From positions 1,240,001 through 1,304,000 of the forward strand of contig NZ_JABAOB010000001.1 of NCBI RefSeq assembly GCF_012726295.1: a stretch of 64,000 nucleotides of DNA, given 5' to 3'. The notes below the pieces were generated by a model. That model saw only the letters and a list, made by a program, of their open reading frames with translations, was not told the origin of the DNA and searched no databases. The number at the start of each line of letters is the position of its first letter. Within the stretch, counting starts at the first letter, position 1. Origin of the DNA: Chitinophaga sp. Ak27. Its GTDB lineage: Bacteria; Bacteroidota; Bacteroidia; Chitinophagales; Chitinophagaceae. A program made the position numbers and the translations under genes. This document shows positions 1-8,984 of this stretch, in pieces.

Positions 1-3000
1 GGAATTTACCACCTACCTGGTAGTCGATGGAAAAGCTAAAGTCGAAATTCTTATACACAAAGGTGCTACCCAATCCCCCGGTAAACTTGGGCAGGATAGA
101 ACCCAATGGCTGGTTTTCGTTGGTCAGGTACGCACCGTTGGCGTTGAGTATGGGTTTACCATTCGATGCGCTTTCTATCGGTTTGCCATTGGCGTCTTTG
201 GCCTGGTAATATTGAAAGGTAGGCCCTACCAGCAGGCCCCATTCGGCGCCCTTGCGGTGGTCCAGCTCCAATCTTAGTCCATTTTCCCGGGAGGCTGCCA
301 GGTAGTTGTCCATATTGGCCGCCAGGTCAATGACCTTCGATTTATTGGTGGCGATATTAGCATACAGATCCCAGCTGAAATCGCGATTTCGTACGGGGGT
401 AGCCGTTATAGCCAGGTCCACTCCTTTACTCTGTATTTCTCCCAGGTTAGTCAGGTAGCTATTGTAGCCATTGGTTTCGCTGATCTGCAGGCTGGCCACC
501 TGTTTGGTATTTTTATTCTTGTAAACGCTTACATCAACGCCTACACGGTTGTTGAAGAGCTTCAAAGCCAGTCCCGCTTCTATGCTGGTGCTCAACGAAG
601 GCGACAGATGAGGGTCTATCAGCTGGTCGGGCGTATTCAACGCCGGGGAACTGCCATAAGGGTTTTGCAGGTTATACCCGGTGTTGATGGCGTAGATACC
701 AGCATCTGATCCGGCCTGCGCCACCCCTAATCTTACTTTACCAAAGTTTAGCCAGTTACTCTTCGGCAGCAGCTCTGTAAAAATAAAGCTACCGGATACG
801 GAAGGATAGAAATAATAGTTCTTCGCAACCGGCAAGGTAGATGACCAGTCATTACGCCCTGTTACATCTATATATAACAAATGCCGATATCCCAGCGACA
901 GCTTACCATATACACTTCGAACTTCCTGTTCAAAGTAATCGTTGAACGCATTGGGCCGTTGGTTAGAAGCTGTGATGGCGTATAAGTTGGGCACACTTAA
1001 TCCCCCCACAGTGTTGGCTTCATTACGGGTCATTTTATAATGACGGATATTGCCGCCCAACAATGCGTCGACCGACCAGTCACGCAACTGCTTATTGTAG
1101 TTCAGGGTCATTTCGTAGTTGAACTCACGTGGCAGCGAGGAGCCGGATTTGTACCAGTCTTGCTTTACGGTACCCGATGCAATGCGATCGTCGTAATCAT
1201 CTACCATGATATCGGCGCGTACCAGCGACGTTAACTTCAGGTTCGGCAAAATCTTATAGTTGAACCCGGCGTTACCAAACACGCGGAAGTTGGAATAGCG
1301 GCGATAGCTTTCATAGTACACGCTGTAAGGGTTATCGCGCTTGCGCGGGCGTAAGGCGGTAGCAGAATCATTGCCGTTAGGGCCCAGGATATTCCAGGTA
1401 CGGTAGGTGCCATCCGGCGTTTTGTAGGGCCATAACCGTTTCATGTCCACAGAGCGTTGAAACTCCTGGTTAAACTGCGCCATGATACTACGCTGATTGG
1501 AGTTACCGCCATCATAAGGTTCGGCAATCTGCTTCGTGGTTACTACATTAATGTCTGCAAAAACAGAAAATTTATCGGTCACATCAAAGGTGCCGGTAAA
1601 ATCAATGAAATTACGTTTACGGTTGGCGTTGGGATAGATAAGATCCCGGTACTGGTTGGCATACGACAAGCGGTAAGACGCCCGCTCGGAGCCACCGGAA
1701 AAAGCTACGCTGTTATTGAGGTTGATACCGGTGCGAAAAAAGTCACGGATATTATTGGGATGCGATACAAAGGGTGTTTCCTTACCAAAGTCGTCACCAG
1801 GATACCAGCTAAACCACTCTCTTACCATGGTGCCATCCATTTTTGGCCCCCAGCTCTGGTCCATATAATATTGCACCATTTTTTGTCCATCGAATCGTTG
1901 CCAGTCGGCCGGGTGTTTGTTGGGATCAAAATGAAATACGTCAAAATTGGTATTATCTCCTGCACCATAAATATTCTGGTATTGCGGGATCACCGACAGC
2001 TTTTCAAAAGCGGTACCGGAGTTAACTTCCACCCGCATACGCTGATTTCTTTTGCCTGTTTTGGAGGTCAGCAATACGGCGCCGGCAGCAGCCCGGATAC
2101 CGTATAGAGCGGTAGCTGCAGCACCTTTCAGCACGGAAATAGATTCTATATTGTCGAGGTTAATATCGGTATGAGAAATGATGGTACCGTCCAGTACATA
2201 AATCGGGGAACCGCCTCCCAGGCTGTTGGCGCCGCGTATCCTGATGCCGGCATCGCGAAAAGTGGAGCTGGGAGCGCCTACCAGCTGGGCGCCGGCAATC
2301 TTTCCTGCCAGCGCTGTTTTGAGGTCGGTAATCTTGCTGGTACCGACCTGTTCTCCGCCTATTTTCTGTACAGCATATCCCAGCGAGCGTTCTTCTCTTT
2401 TAATGCCTAAAGCCGTTACCACTACTTCTCCCAGTTTCTGTAAATCTCCTTCCATGTTAACGTTCAAGGTACCTTCTTCTGCAACAGGGACTTCCTGTTT
2501 TTTGGAGCCGGTTAAACTGAATACCAGGGTAGATGGTACGCTTTTGAGCTTGATAGTATAGCGCCCGTTTTCATCTGTAACAGTACCGTTGTTGGTACCT
2601 TGTTCAATGACGGTTACGCCGGGAAGAGGGCCGGTTTTGTCGGTAACGATACCGCTGGCTTTCTTTGCAGGTCTGCCGGGGGCAGTATCCTGTGCCGCTC
2701 CCGGTAAAATGACGATGACGCCCGACTGTTCATTCACCATGGATTTCGTGTTTTTCAATATGCTGGCTAATATCTCACGCAGGGATTTGTTGTCGTATAC
2801 CTGCCGGTTTACCGGGAAATTCTTTAGCTGGTTGGCATTGTAGGCAAAATTGAGCCCGGTTACTTTTTCAATTTCTTTCAGGGCGTCCAGTGCATTACCG
2901 GCGGCAATGGTCACATGGGGGATTTTTTTGTCGAGCTGCGCGCCGGTTTGCCCTACCATGGTGTTGCTCCAGGCCAATGGCAGCAGCCATAAAAACAATC

Positions 3001-3067
3001 GGAGTACTTTTGCCCTAAATAATTGGCAAATAGATATCCTTTCTCTAATTTTAGAAATGAGAATCAT
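1..3067 (-). CDS. SusC/RagA-type TonB-linked outer-membrane receptor with N-terminal STN domain (3' end beyond window)
   Basis: Outer-membrane TonB-dependent importer of the SusC/RagA class, normally partnered by a SusD lipoprotein, which would lie left of the window. The frame is open from the ATG at 3067 to base 1 (about 1,022 codons), so roughly the last 100 residues of a typical SusC are missing. In order it shows a signal segment, an STN domain (about residues 35-115), a carboxypeptidase-regulatory-like beta domain (about 125-205), a plug domain with the SusC-style motif around VLKGAAATALYG, then beta-barrel. The STN domain is what an anti-sigma FecR protein contacts, so the two upstream genes (sigma, FecR) should control this receptor through cell-surface signalling. 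The substrate cannot be read from the sequence; glycans are usual for SusC, but siderophore or peptide uptake is possible. Confidence 0.93.
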   Translation of the reverse strand, partial: MILISKIRERISICQLFRAKVLRLFLWLLPLAWSNTMVGQTGAQLDKKIPHVTIAAGNALDALKEIEKVTGLNFAYNANQLKNFPVNRQVYDNKSLREILASILKNTKSMVNEQSGVIVILPGAAQDTAPGRPAKKASGIVTDKTGPLPGVTVIEQGTNNGTVTDENGRYTIKLKSVPSTLVFSLTGSKKQEVPVAEEGTLNVNMEGDLQKLGEVVVTALGIKREERSLGYAVQKIGGEQVGTSKITDLKTALAGKIAGAQLVGAPSSTFRDAGIRIRGANSLGGGSPIYVLDGTIISHTDINLDNIESISVLKGAAATALYGIRAAAGAVLLTSKTGKRNQRMRVEVNSGTAFEKLSVIPQYQNIYGAGDNTNFDVFHFDPNKHPADWQRFDGQKMVQYYMDQSWGPKMDGTMVREWFSWYPGDDFGKETPFVSHPNNIRDFFRTGINLNNSVAFSGGSERASYRLSYANQYRDLIYPNANRKRNFIDFTGTFDVTDKFSVFADINVVTTKQIAEPYDGGNSNQRSIMAQFNQEFQRSVDMKRLWPYKTPDGTYRTWNILGPNGNDSATALRPRKRDNPYSVYYESYRRYSNFRVFGNAGFNYKILPNLKLTSLVRADIMVDDYDDRIASGTVKQDWYKSGSSLPREFNYEMTLNYNKQLRDWSVDALLGGNIRHYKMTRNEANTVGGLSVPNLYAITASNQRPNAFNDYFEQEVRSVYGKLSLGYRHLLYIDVTGRNDWSSTLPVAKNYYFYPSVSGSFIFTELLPKSNWLNFGKVRLGVAQAGSDAGIYAINTGYNLQNPYGSSPALNTPDQLIDPHLSPSLSTSIEAGLALKLFNNRVGVDVSVYKNKNTKQVASLQISETNGYNSYLTNLGEIQSKGVDLAITATPVRNRDFSWDLYANIATNKSKVIDLAANMDNYLAASRENGLRLELDHRKGAEWGLLVGPTFQYYQAKDANGKPIESASNGKPILNANGAYLTNENQPLGSILPKFTGGLGSTFVYKNFDFSFSIDYQVGGKF

Positions 3068-3123
3068 GAGCTTACATTTTATGTGAGAGTTTTTCAGCAG
3101 CATTCGTTAGGGCGAATGCTGTT

Positions 3124-4032
3124 TTATTTTACATAGACGTGAATTTTGTTTTGGTCGTCTTTCTTACCGAACCGCACATTACTAATGGTTTCTACAATTG
3201 TCAGCACCTGCGGCAGGGGCATACTTGCATTGAAGGTGATTGTCCGCAGCGAATCGTCGGGCAGCGAATGCCGGTCAAATGTTACCCCGTAAATCATTTC
3301 CAGGCGTTCCAGGATAGCGGATAAAGGTTCTTCCCGCATGATGATGCGACCACTGGTCCATTCATCGCCTTGCAGGCCATCATCATGACTGCTGGTAAAA
3401 TGACCAGTTCGGGCGTTTACCAGCATCATATCGGCTGGCAGCAGGTTACCCAGTACTTTATTGGTGGTACCTATCTGTACCTTTCCTGTTTTCACCGTAA
3501 TCTTCACCGTATGGGCACGTGCATATTTCATGACATTAAAAGAGGTGCCCAGCACTGTAGTGCTGATACTGTCTGTAAACACCCTGAAAGGAATAGTAGC
3601 GTTGGTATGTACATCAAAAAAGGCTTCTCCCTGGTGCAGGGTAATTACCCGGTCGTTTTTATTAAAAGCGGTACTGTAACTGAGCCGGGTACCGGCATTT
3701 AATATAACGATGGAACTATCGGGGAGCATTACCCGCTTTTGTTCTCTCGCCCCGGTGGTGATCCAGGTAAGGGCGGCAGGCCTATTAGCGGAGCGCTGTT
3801 GCCATAGCCAGGTAACTCCGGCCAGTAGTAAAAGCGTAGCGGCAGCCACAGCAATGCGGGCAATGCTGATAATATGGACACGTGGCACAGGGGCTTCGGC
3901 TCTCGCCATAATGCCGCTCAGCAGGCGTTGTTGGGCCTGTTGCCGCTCTTCTTCCGAAGCAAATGGAGTGGCTTTGTTCCCGTGGCTCACCCGATCCAGG
4001 AAGTCCGCTATTTTTTTGTCTCGTCGCCGCAT
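3124..4032 (-). CDS. FecR-family anti-sigma factor
   Basis: Inner-membrane anti-sigma regulator, 302 residues. A short cytoplasmic N-terminus carrying the sigma-binding region (1-55) is followed by one membrane helix (about 56-76, ending in TWLWQQR), a periplasmic FecR domain (about 95-195, with the typical VMLPDSSIVILNAGTRLSY segment) and the C-terminal DUF4974 domain (about 230-302). In the known mechanism, the substrate-loaded receptor's STN domain signals to the periplasmic part and releases the sigma factor. It sits between the sigma gene (85 bp upstream) and the STN-bearing receptor (56 bp downstream), all on the same strand, the classical order. Start chosen at the ATG giving MRRRDKK. 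Confidence 0.95.
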   Translation of the reverse strand: MRRRDKKIADFLDRVSHGNKATPFASEEERQQAQQRLLSGIMARAEAPVPRVHIISIARIAVAAATLLLLAGVTWLWQQRSANRPAALTWITTGAREQKRVMLPDSSIVILNAGTRLSYSTAFNKNDRVITLHQGEAFFDVHTNATIPFRVFTDSISTTVLGTSFNVMKYARAHTVKITVKTGKVQIGTTNKVLGNLLPADMMLVNARTGHFTSSHDDGLQGDEWTSGRIIMREEPLSAILERLEMIYGVTFDRHSLPDDSLRTITFNASMPLPQVLTIVETISNVRFGKKDDQNKIHVYVK

Positions 4033-4117
4033 AATAACCGGTATGTGTACACGAAGACAATCGGGCGGTTATTTTTTGATCAGGCGGATCTCTTATTTAA
4101 CATTTCGTTAACAAATG

Positions 4118-4648
4118 CTATTTTCGGAGAAGTCGTCGCTTTACATTGGCCAGCTGATTACGAACGGTATGTTCTGAAAGGGAGAGTTGATCGGAAATTT
4201 CTTTGATATTATGGCCTTCGAGGAGATAAAGGCGCGCAATGGCCCTCATTTTTCCCGGGAGCGCCTCCAGGTGGCAGAGTAAGCGCTGTATGTAATCTTT
4301 CCGGTCTATAGTGGCATCTTCTTCTGCCAGCTGGCCCATACTGTTGAACAACGCCTCATAATGTGCGTTTTTCACTGCATTGGCTTTTAGAAAATTATAG
4401 ATCCGGTTTTTAAGACTTTTATAAAGGTAGGCTTTTACGTGATGGTCTATATTAAGACGCTTCCGCCGGTCCCAGATATGCAAAAAAAGTTCCTGCAGTA
4501 TATCTTCTACAGGCGCTTTGTCTTCCAGTATCTTCCAGGCATACCCATACAACTCCTCCCAGTACCGCATATACAATGCTGTAAAGGCTTCCATGTTATC
4601 CTCCTTGATAAGATGAAACAATGATATGTCTGTTAAATGGGTTGTCAT
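4118..4648 (-). CDS. ECF-type RNA polymerase sigma factor
   Basis: Sigma-70 family extracytoplasmic-function factor, 176 residues. Region 2 lies at about 22-90 (FTALYMRYWEELYGYA, then DILQELFLHIW) and region 4 at about 120-173, with a helix-turn-helix reading IKEISDQLSLSEHTVRNQL. These are typical of the Bacteroidota FecI-like group paired with FecR and SusC. It should direct RNA polymerase to the receptor operon, and possibly to itself, when released by the FecR protein encoded next. A perfect 17-nt inverted repeat at 4686-4702 lies 38 nt upstream of the start codon and may be a regulatory site. Confidence 0.95.
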   Translation of the reverse strand: MTTHLTDISLFHLIKEDNMEAFTALYMRYWEELYGYAWKILEDKAPVEDILQELFLHIWDRRKRLNIDHHVKAYLYKSLKNRIYNFLKANAVKNAHYEALFNSMGQLAEEDATIDRKDYIQRLLCHLEALPGKMRAIARLYLLEGHNIKEISDQLSLSEHTVRNQLANVKRRLLRK

Positions 4649-4685
4649 ATATTGAATGATCGCACCTGACGAAATTACTTTTATC

Positions 4686-4702
4686 CGTTTACCGGGTAAA
4701 CG
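4686..4702. promoter_or_regulatory. Inverted repeat upstream of the sigma factor gene, possible operator
   Basis: CGTTTACC-C-GGTAAACG on the minus strand is a perfect 8+1+8 dyad between the divergent sigma factor (start 4648) and histidine kinase (start 4935) genes. Between it and the sigma start codon lies TAATTTCG, a near match to the Bacteroidota -7 element TAnnTTTG. That it binds a regulator is inferred. Confidence 0.4.
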
Positions 4703-4934
4703 AATGTTACATTATTAAAACATTAATTAAGTTGGTCTGATTTATGCCATAGGGGGGCAATGTAGCGCAGACAATGCTTTTCATAACGGCTGAAATTATA
4801 TTTTGGTTGTACAACGATTCTTTTTGAAAATTAATCAAATTGTAAGAAGAAATCTGAAAAAAAATGACATTTCAATATCCCGATTACCTTATATACAGCT
4901 ATACCAAAGAAATCTTTTTGTTTAAATTCGTATC

Positions 4935-6251
4935 ATGTCAATAAACAGCAACCGGAATCTGTCGCAGCGGGTACAAGGAATGGTTCATAATATTATCGGT
5001 GATCCACTTCATATTTCCCTCGAGAACCGCATTTTTAATACCATCTGCGCCATCGCCATCTTTATTATCGCTTTTAATATCCCTTATAATTATGCCACGG
5101 GCCTAACCGTCACCTCCTTTATATTTGTGATCCTGACGCTGATATTCGGCTTTATCTATTACCTGTCGAGGTTGCGGAAACAGGTAAACCTGGGAGTAGC
5201 CCTGGCGGTGATCAGCATCAACGTGATGTTTGGTATCAACTACTTTTACAGCAGCGGCATAGAAGGCGCTTCTTTGTTGTCCTTCACCCTGGCTTTTTTC
5301 CTGATCATGCTCATTTCCCCGGTCAAACAATACTACTGGTGGCTGGCCTTCAACCTGGTGACTGTAATCGGGTTAATTTGCTACGAATACTATCACCCCA
5401 ATTCCGTATTAAACGTTTATAAAACCCGCGGAGATATTTTTGAAGATATGACCCCCACTTATATCACCTGTATACTGGTCATTTTTGTAGGTACCGTCTA
5501 CCTGAAAAATGCCTACAACCAGGAGAAAAAAAGAGGGGAAGAAAAAAACCGCAAGCTCGAACTACTGAATTCCGAAAAAAGTAAACTTTTTTCCATTATC
5601 TCCCACGACCTGCGTAATCCCATGGCCTCTATACAATCGTACCTGCAACTGATGCGGGATATAGAGCTCGACGCGGAAAACAAGGCCCAGATAGAAACAG
5701 AGCTGCTATATGTTGTTAACAGCACCCAGGAAATGTTGTATAACATCCTGGTATGGTCTAAAACACAGATGGACGGACTTAATACCCATCTCACACCTGT
5801 AGATGTAGCTACGGCCATACACCCTATCCTAAAAATCAATAAAATGGCGGTAGTCAAAAAGAAGATTGCCCTCGACATCAATATAGATGCTTCCATTAAA
5901 GTAATGGCCGATATGAATATGCTACAGCTGATTGTCCGCAACCTGGTAGGCAATGCAGCAAAATTTACTCCTGCCGGCGGAGCTATTTACATCCGTACCA
6001 GCAGAACTGCCGATGCCAAATGCCGTATTGAAGTAAAAGACAGCGGTAAAGGGATCGATCCGGCCAGGCAGGCAGATATATTTTCGCTGAAAGTAAGGTC
6101 CACCTTCGGTACTGATAATGAAAAAGGAATTGGCCTGGGGCTATTTCTCTGCAAGGAGTACACCTTAGCGCAAAAAGGACAGATCTGGTTTGAAAGCAAT
6201 GAAACAGGTGGCAGTTCCTTTTTCCTGGAACTTCCCCTGGCGGGCAATTAA
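4935..6251 (+). CDS. Membrane-bound sensor histidine kinase (orphan)
   Basis: 438 residues. The N-terminal half (about 33-190) carries about six hydrophobic helices and no recognisable periplasmic ligand domain. A short charged coiled segment (about 195-215) leads to a HisKA domain with the phospho-acceptor His224 (IISHDLRNPM), then an HATPase domain with N box LVGNAAKFTP, G1 box DSGKGIDP and G2 box GIGLGLFLC. It should autophosphorylate on His224 and pass phosphate to a response regulator. None is encoded next to it: the left neighbour is the divergent sigma factor and the right neighbour a convergent unrelated gene, so the partner is elsewhere. The signal sensed is unknown. Confidence 0.92.
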   Translation: MSINSNRNLSQRVQGMVHNIIGDPLHISLENRIFNTICAIAIFIIAFNIPYNYATGLTVTSFIFVILTLIFGFIYYLSRLRKQVNLGVALAVISINVMFGINYFYSSGIEGASLLSFTLAFFLIMLISPVKQYYWWLAFNLVTVIGLICYEYYHPNSVLNVYKTRGDIFEDMTPTYITCILVIFVGTVYLKNAYNQEKKRGEEKNRKLELLNSEKSKLFSIISHDLRNPMASIQSYLQLMRDIELDAENKAQIETELLYVVNSTQEMLYNILVWSKTQMDGLNTHLTPVDVATAIHPILKINKMAVVKKKIALDINIDASIKVMADMNMLQLIVRNLVGNAAKFTPAGGAIYIRTSRTADAKCRIEVKDSGKGIDPARQADIFSLKVRSTFGTDNEKGIGLGLFLCKEYTLAQKGQIWFESNETGGSSFFLELPLAGN

Positions 6252-6261
6252 CCCGGCTGGG

Positions 6262-6651
6262 TTACCGGACCGCTGGCCTGGCCCTCAAGGCCGTCCAGGT
6301 ATCATTGATAGACACGCTGCTGACAGCCTCCAATCCCACTTTTTCAAAGGCCACCCATACCGTTTCTCTTTTGATATCACTTTTAATACTGCCGGTACCT
6401 TTGGGATAACAAGCCCAGTAGATACAATCCGGCTTCCCCACTCCTACAGTAGCCTGTACCAGCTGCTCCAGCTCCTTTTGGGTAGTCGCAAATACCTGCA
6501 CAAATTCATAGGCGCCCTTCTTTTGGGCCGCCGGACGCTGATCGTACGCCACGTCGCCGATTAAGGTGGTATATACCTCCGGCGCATTGACAATTAAAGC
6601 GCTTCCAGCTTTATGAAAGTATAATTTCTTCAATACTGCTTCTCCCAACAT
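6262..6651 (-). CDS. DUF3052-like conserved protein
   Basis: 129-residue soluble protein. Its layout resembles the small DUF3052-like family known from other bacteria: an N-terminal LKKLYFHKAGSALIVNAP segment, a central region rich in acidic and Gln residues, and a C-terminal block with CIYWACYPKGTGSIKSD and SINDTWTALR, the conserved W-x-Y-P-K and D-x-T-W-x-x-L positions of that group. The biochemical role of the family is not established. It ends 10 bp from the end of the convergent histidine kinase gene and is separated from the SDR gene upstream by a strong hairpin, so it is probably its own transcript. No membrane segment or signal peptide. Confidence 0.7.
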   Translation of the reverse strand: MLGEAVLKKLYFHKAGSALIVNAPEVYTTLIGDVAYDQRPAAQKKGAYEFVQVFATTQKELEQLVQATVGVGKPDCIYWACYPKGTGSIKSDIKRETVWVAFEKVGLEAVSSVSINDTWTALRARPAVR

Positions 6652-6698
6652 TACTTTTTGATTTAAATGTAGAGCAATTTAAAAAAACGCTGCTCATA

Positions 6699-6731
6699 AA
6701 AGTGGCTGTCCGGTAACCGGACAGCCACTTT
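6699..6731. terminator. Hairpin terminator downstream of the SDR gene
   Basis: A perfect 16-bp stem (6699-6714 with 6716-6731) around one unpaired base lies just after the stop of the minus-strand SDR gene. The flanking run of T on the minus strand fits a rho-independent terminator that ends SDR transcription before the DUF3052-like gene. Confidence 0.75.
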
Positions 6732-6748
6732 ATCTTTCAACTTAAATA

Positions 6749-7513
6749 TCAGAGAAACATTCCGCCGGAGGCCTCAATACGCTGGGCGGTAATCCAACGG
6801 GCTTCCTCTGTACACAGGAATGCCACAATTCCGCCAATATCATCCGGTACGCCGGTACGGCCCAACGCCGTTTGCGACCTGATATGCGCAATAGCCTCAG
6901 GGGCATGCTCAAATACGGACCGGGTAAAATCTGTTTCAATGATGCCAGGAGCTACTACATTGGCGGTAATACCACGACCGCCCACCTCTTTTGCCAGGTA
7001 ACGGGTAAATACTTCAATACCGCCTTTCATGGCAGCATAAGCAGCGTATCCAGGTGTAACGAACCTTGCCAGGCCGGTCGATAAATTAATGATACGTCCA
7101 TGATCGTTCATAAAAGGCAATGCTTTTTGTGTCAGGAAAAACACGCCCTTTAAATGTACCTGGAATAGTTCATCAAACTCTTCTTCCGTTGTTTGTGTAA
7201 TCAACGCCCTCCGGTCAATACCTGCGTTGTTGACGAGGAAATCGAACCGGCCATTGCCATTGTCCTTCTGCAGGTAGTCGGATAACGTAGTAAAGAACGC
7301 GTCAAATGCTTTGGTATTCGCGGTATCCAGCTGAAAAGCGGCGCCGGATGTTCCCATTTCGCGGATAGTCGTTATCACCCTTTCCGCTTCTTCCTTATTG
7401 CTTTTATAAGTGATCAGTACCTGGTAACCCTGTTGTGCCAGCTGTAGTGCCATATTTTTGCCTAATCCGCGGCTGCCGCCGGTAACCAATGCTATTTTGT
7501 TTTTCGTTGCCAT
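6749..7513 (-). CDS. Short-chain dehydrogenase/reductase (3-oxoacyl-ACP reductase-like)
   Basis: 254 residues, the usual size of a classical SDR. Visible elements are the nucleotide-binding TGGSRGLG (11-18), the structural NNAG (95-98), the catalytic Ser145, and Tyr159 with Lys163 (Y-A-A-M-K). The cofactor is probably NADPH, judged from the Arg after the glycine motif, an inference. It belongs to the FabG-like group, but many members act in secondary metabolism or detoxification, and no fatty-acid genes lie nearby, so FabG itself is unlikely. Two dyads in the upstream region (7574-7598 and 7602-7631) suggest a dedicated repressor, though no regulator gene is adjacent. Confidence 0.9.
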   Translation of the reverse strand: MATKNKIALVTGGSRGLGKNMALQLAQQGYQVLITYKSNKEEAERVITTIREMGTSGAAFQLDTANTKAFDAFFTTLSDYLQKDNGNGRFDFLVNNAGIDRRALITQTTEEEFDELFQVHLKGVFFLTQKALPFMNDHGRIINLSTGLARFVTPGYAAYAAMKGGIEVFTRYLAKEVGGRGITANVVAPGIIETDFTRSVFEHAPEAIAHIRSQTALGRTGVPDDIGGIVAFLCTEEARWITAQRIEASGGMFL

Positions 7514-7573
7514 TTGTTTATTTTTTGATAGATCAAATTTCCGGCAAACGGCTTAACTGTTTGTGGTGATAGT

Positions 7574-7631
7574 TTAAGTATTTATGGTGAGTACTTAAGT
7601 TCTTTGCCACAAGAAACAAAGTGGGGCAAAG
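7574..7631. promoter_or_regulatory. Two dyads between divergent genes, possible operators
   Basis: TTAAGTA (7574-7580) pairs with TACTTAA (7592-7598). Immediately beyond, CTTTGCCAC (7602-7610) pairs with GTGGGGCAAAG (7621-7631) apart from a two-base bulge. They lie between the SDR gene (minus, start 7513) and the gene starting at 7665. A TATATTTG at 7641-7648 fits a -7 element for the latter. Regulator unknown. Confidence 0.35.
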
Positions 7632-7664
7632 CAGGTGATGTATATTTGATAAGCTTTTAATTAA

Positions 7665-8222
7665 ATGGATAATATTCTATTACGCTTTACAGGCGCCACT
7701 ATTGGTCGTTTTTATATACCATCCTTTACGGTGAGTCCCGGCGAGGTAGTTATCATTGGATTGCCAGGTGGGCCCTACTTTATGGAAACGGTTAGATTAA
7801 TGGTGCCCCAGCTCCAGGAGATATCCCCTTTCATCTATGCAAAAAAAATCGGGTCCAGGTCTTTTTGGCGAAAATTGATCCCCGAAACGGTACAGTCCTA
7901 CGTGACAAAAAATGGGAATCCCCATCATCCAATTATCCGGGAGATATACCAGCTGCCAAATGTTTATCCCCACAGTAATATACACCAGGTTAATGCGAAC
8001 GATCAGGCCATTATCCAATTGTGTTGCGCCTTATCGCTCTCCAATGCTATAATGGCCGACTTCCAGGCGGTGGGAGTAGCCAGGGAAGATTTATTCCTGG
8101 AGCTGGTCACACAACAGGTGCAGCGTCACCAGGGTGCAGCTTTATTATTCGACGAGTGCCGGGATCTACAACATCGGTGTACCCGGTTTATTACAGCGGA
8201 ATACCTGGGGGATGCCTTATAA
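7665..8222 (+). CDS. Degenerate ABC-ATPase-like protein of unknown function
   Basis: 185 residues, no signal or membrane segment. Its outline follows an ABC transporter nucleotide-binding domain: an N-terminal beta strand region, FTVSPGEVVIIGLPGGPY (21-38) where Walker A would be, NDQAIIQLCCALSLSNAIMA (112-131) where the signature helix would be, ADFQAVGV at the Walker B position, and ALLFDECRDLQHRCTRFI (159-176) resembling the segment around the switch histidine. The Walker Lys, LSGGQ, the Walker B Asp-Glu pair and the switch His are all absent or replaced. It is also shorter than a normal domain. It therefore probably cannot hydrolyse ATP. The fold call is my reading of weak similarity. It overlaps the end of the convergent Thg1-like gene by 6 bp. 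Confidence 0.55.
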   Translation: MDNILLRFTGATIGRFYIPSFTVSPGEVVIIGLPGGPYFMETVRLMVPQLQEISPFIYAKKIGSRSFWRKLIPETVQSYVTKNGNPHHPIIREIYQLPNVYPHSNIHQVNANDQAIIQLCCALSLSNAIMADFQAVGVAREDLFLELVTQQVQRHQGAALLFDECRDLQHRCTRFITAEYLGDAL

Positions 8223-8984
8223 TGCGGTTTTTGGGACAAATTGCTGCACAAATTCGCTGTAAGCATCTTTCATGGGCAACTCGGTATTGCTATACAATTG
8301 TCGTCTTTTTACGGTGACCGCTTCCTGGGTCTTTACATTAAAGCCTTCCTTTTCCACCTCTGCCCAATAAATGCCAGTTCCCCGCTTCTGCCATTGAGGT
8401 AAATCATTGAAATTGAGGCCATAGGAAAATAACAACTCGTTCTTATCCGCCGCGCTGGCGCCGGAGAGTCGCTGGGCGGCTTCATTCCGGGAGTAGCCAT
8501 CCTTTCTGAGGCGCCAGTAGCAATGCGCTTCCAGGGCATTGCGGTAAGCATCTTCATTACGCCAGCGAAAATAATCTACCACCAGCCTTTCATGGGGAAA
8601 TTGGGAAATACGGCAATCGAAGGTAGCTACGCTTCCCAACAACATAGAAAACTTAGCGCTGGCTTCCCCGGCCAATATAGAATGATACTTCCGGAGTTTG
8701 CGTGAAAAGGCGGCTTCATTAAAATCAAACAGTAACGAAATTTCATCGCTCTGGGTATAACCATATACCACGTGGAAGCCGCAATTCATCAAATGTTGAG
8801 TAGTGGCAATCATGTAATCCCTGAACCGCTCATCAAATGGAGCTTCAAAAGCATGTGTTTCTTTAGTGAGACGGGTAAATCCCCGTCCATCGATCCTGGC
8901 TACCATATACATTTCCGGTAAAACCACCAGATCGTGCGCAGTTTCATACAACCGCATCTTCTGGTCTAATTCATCAAATTTCAT
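8217..8984 (-). CDS. Thg1-like 3'-5' RNA polymerase (tRNA-His guanylyltransferase family)
   Basis: 255 residues from the ATG at 8984. The Thg1 family adds nucleotides in the 3'-5' direction to RNA 5' ends. Key parts are present: MVARIDGRGFTRL (27-39) with metal-ligand Asp32, FDERF, a TQHLM helix, and GYTQSDEISLLF (75-86) with Asp80-Glu81. Eukaryotic Thg1 adds G-1 to tRNA-His, while bacterial Thg1-like proteins are linked to repair of 5'-truncated tRNAs. Repair is favoured here because both tRNA-His genes in this window encode G-1. The start overlaps the end of the upstream kinase gene by 11 bp, which implies translational coupling. A GTG-type upstream extension is possible but would lengthen the overlap. 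Confidence 0.9.
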   Translation of the reverse strand: MKFDELDQKMRLYETAHDLVVLPEMYMVARIDGRGFTRLTKETHAFEAPFDERFRDYMIATTQHLMNCGFHVVYGYTQSDEISLLFDFNEAAFSRKLRKYHSILAGEASAKFSMLLGSVATFDCRISQFPHERLVVDYFRWRNEDAYRNALEAHCYWRLRKDGYSRNEAAQRLSGASAADKNELLFSYGLNFNDLPQWQKRGTGIYWAEVEKEGFNVKTQEAVTVKRRQLYSNTELPMKDAYSEFVQQFVPKTAL

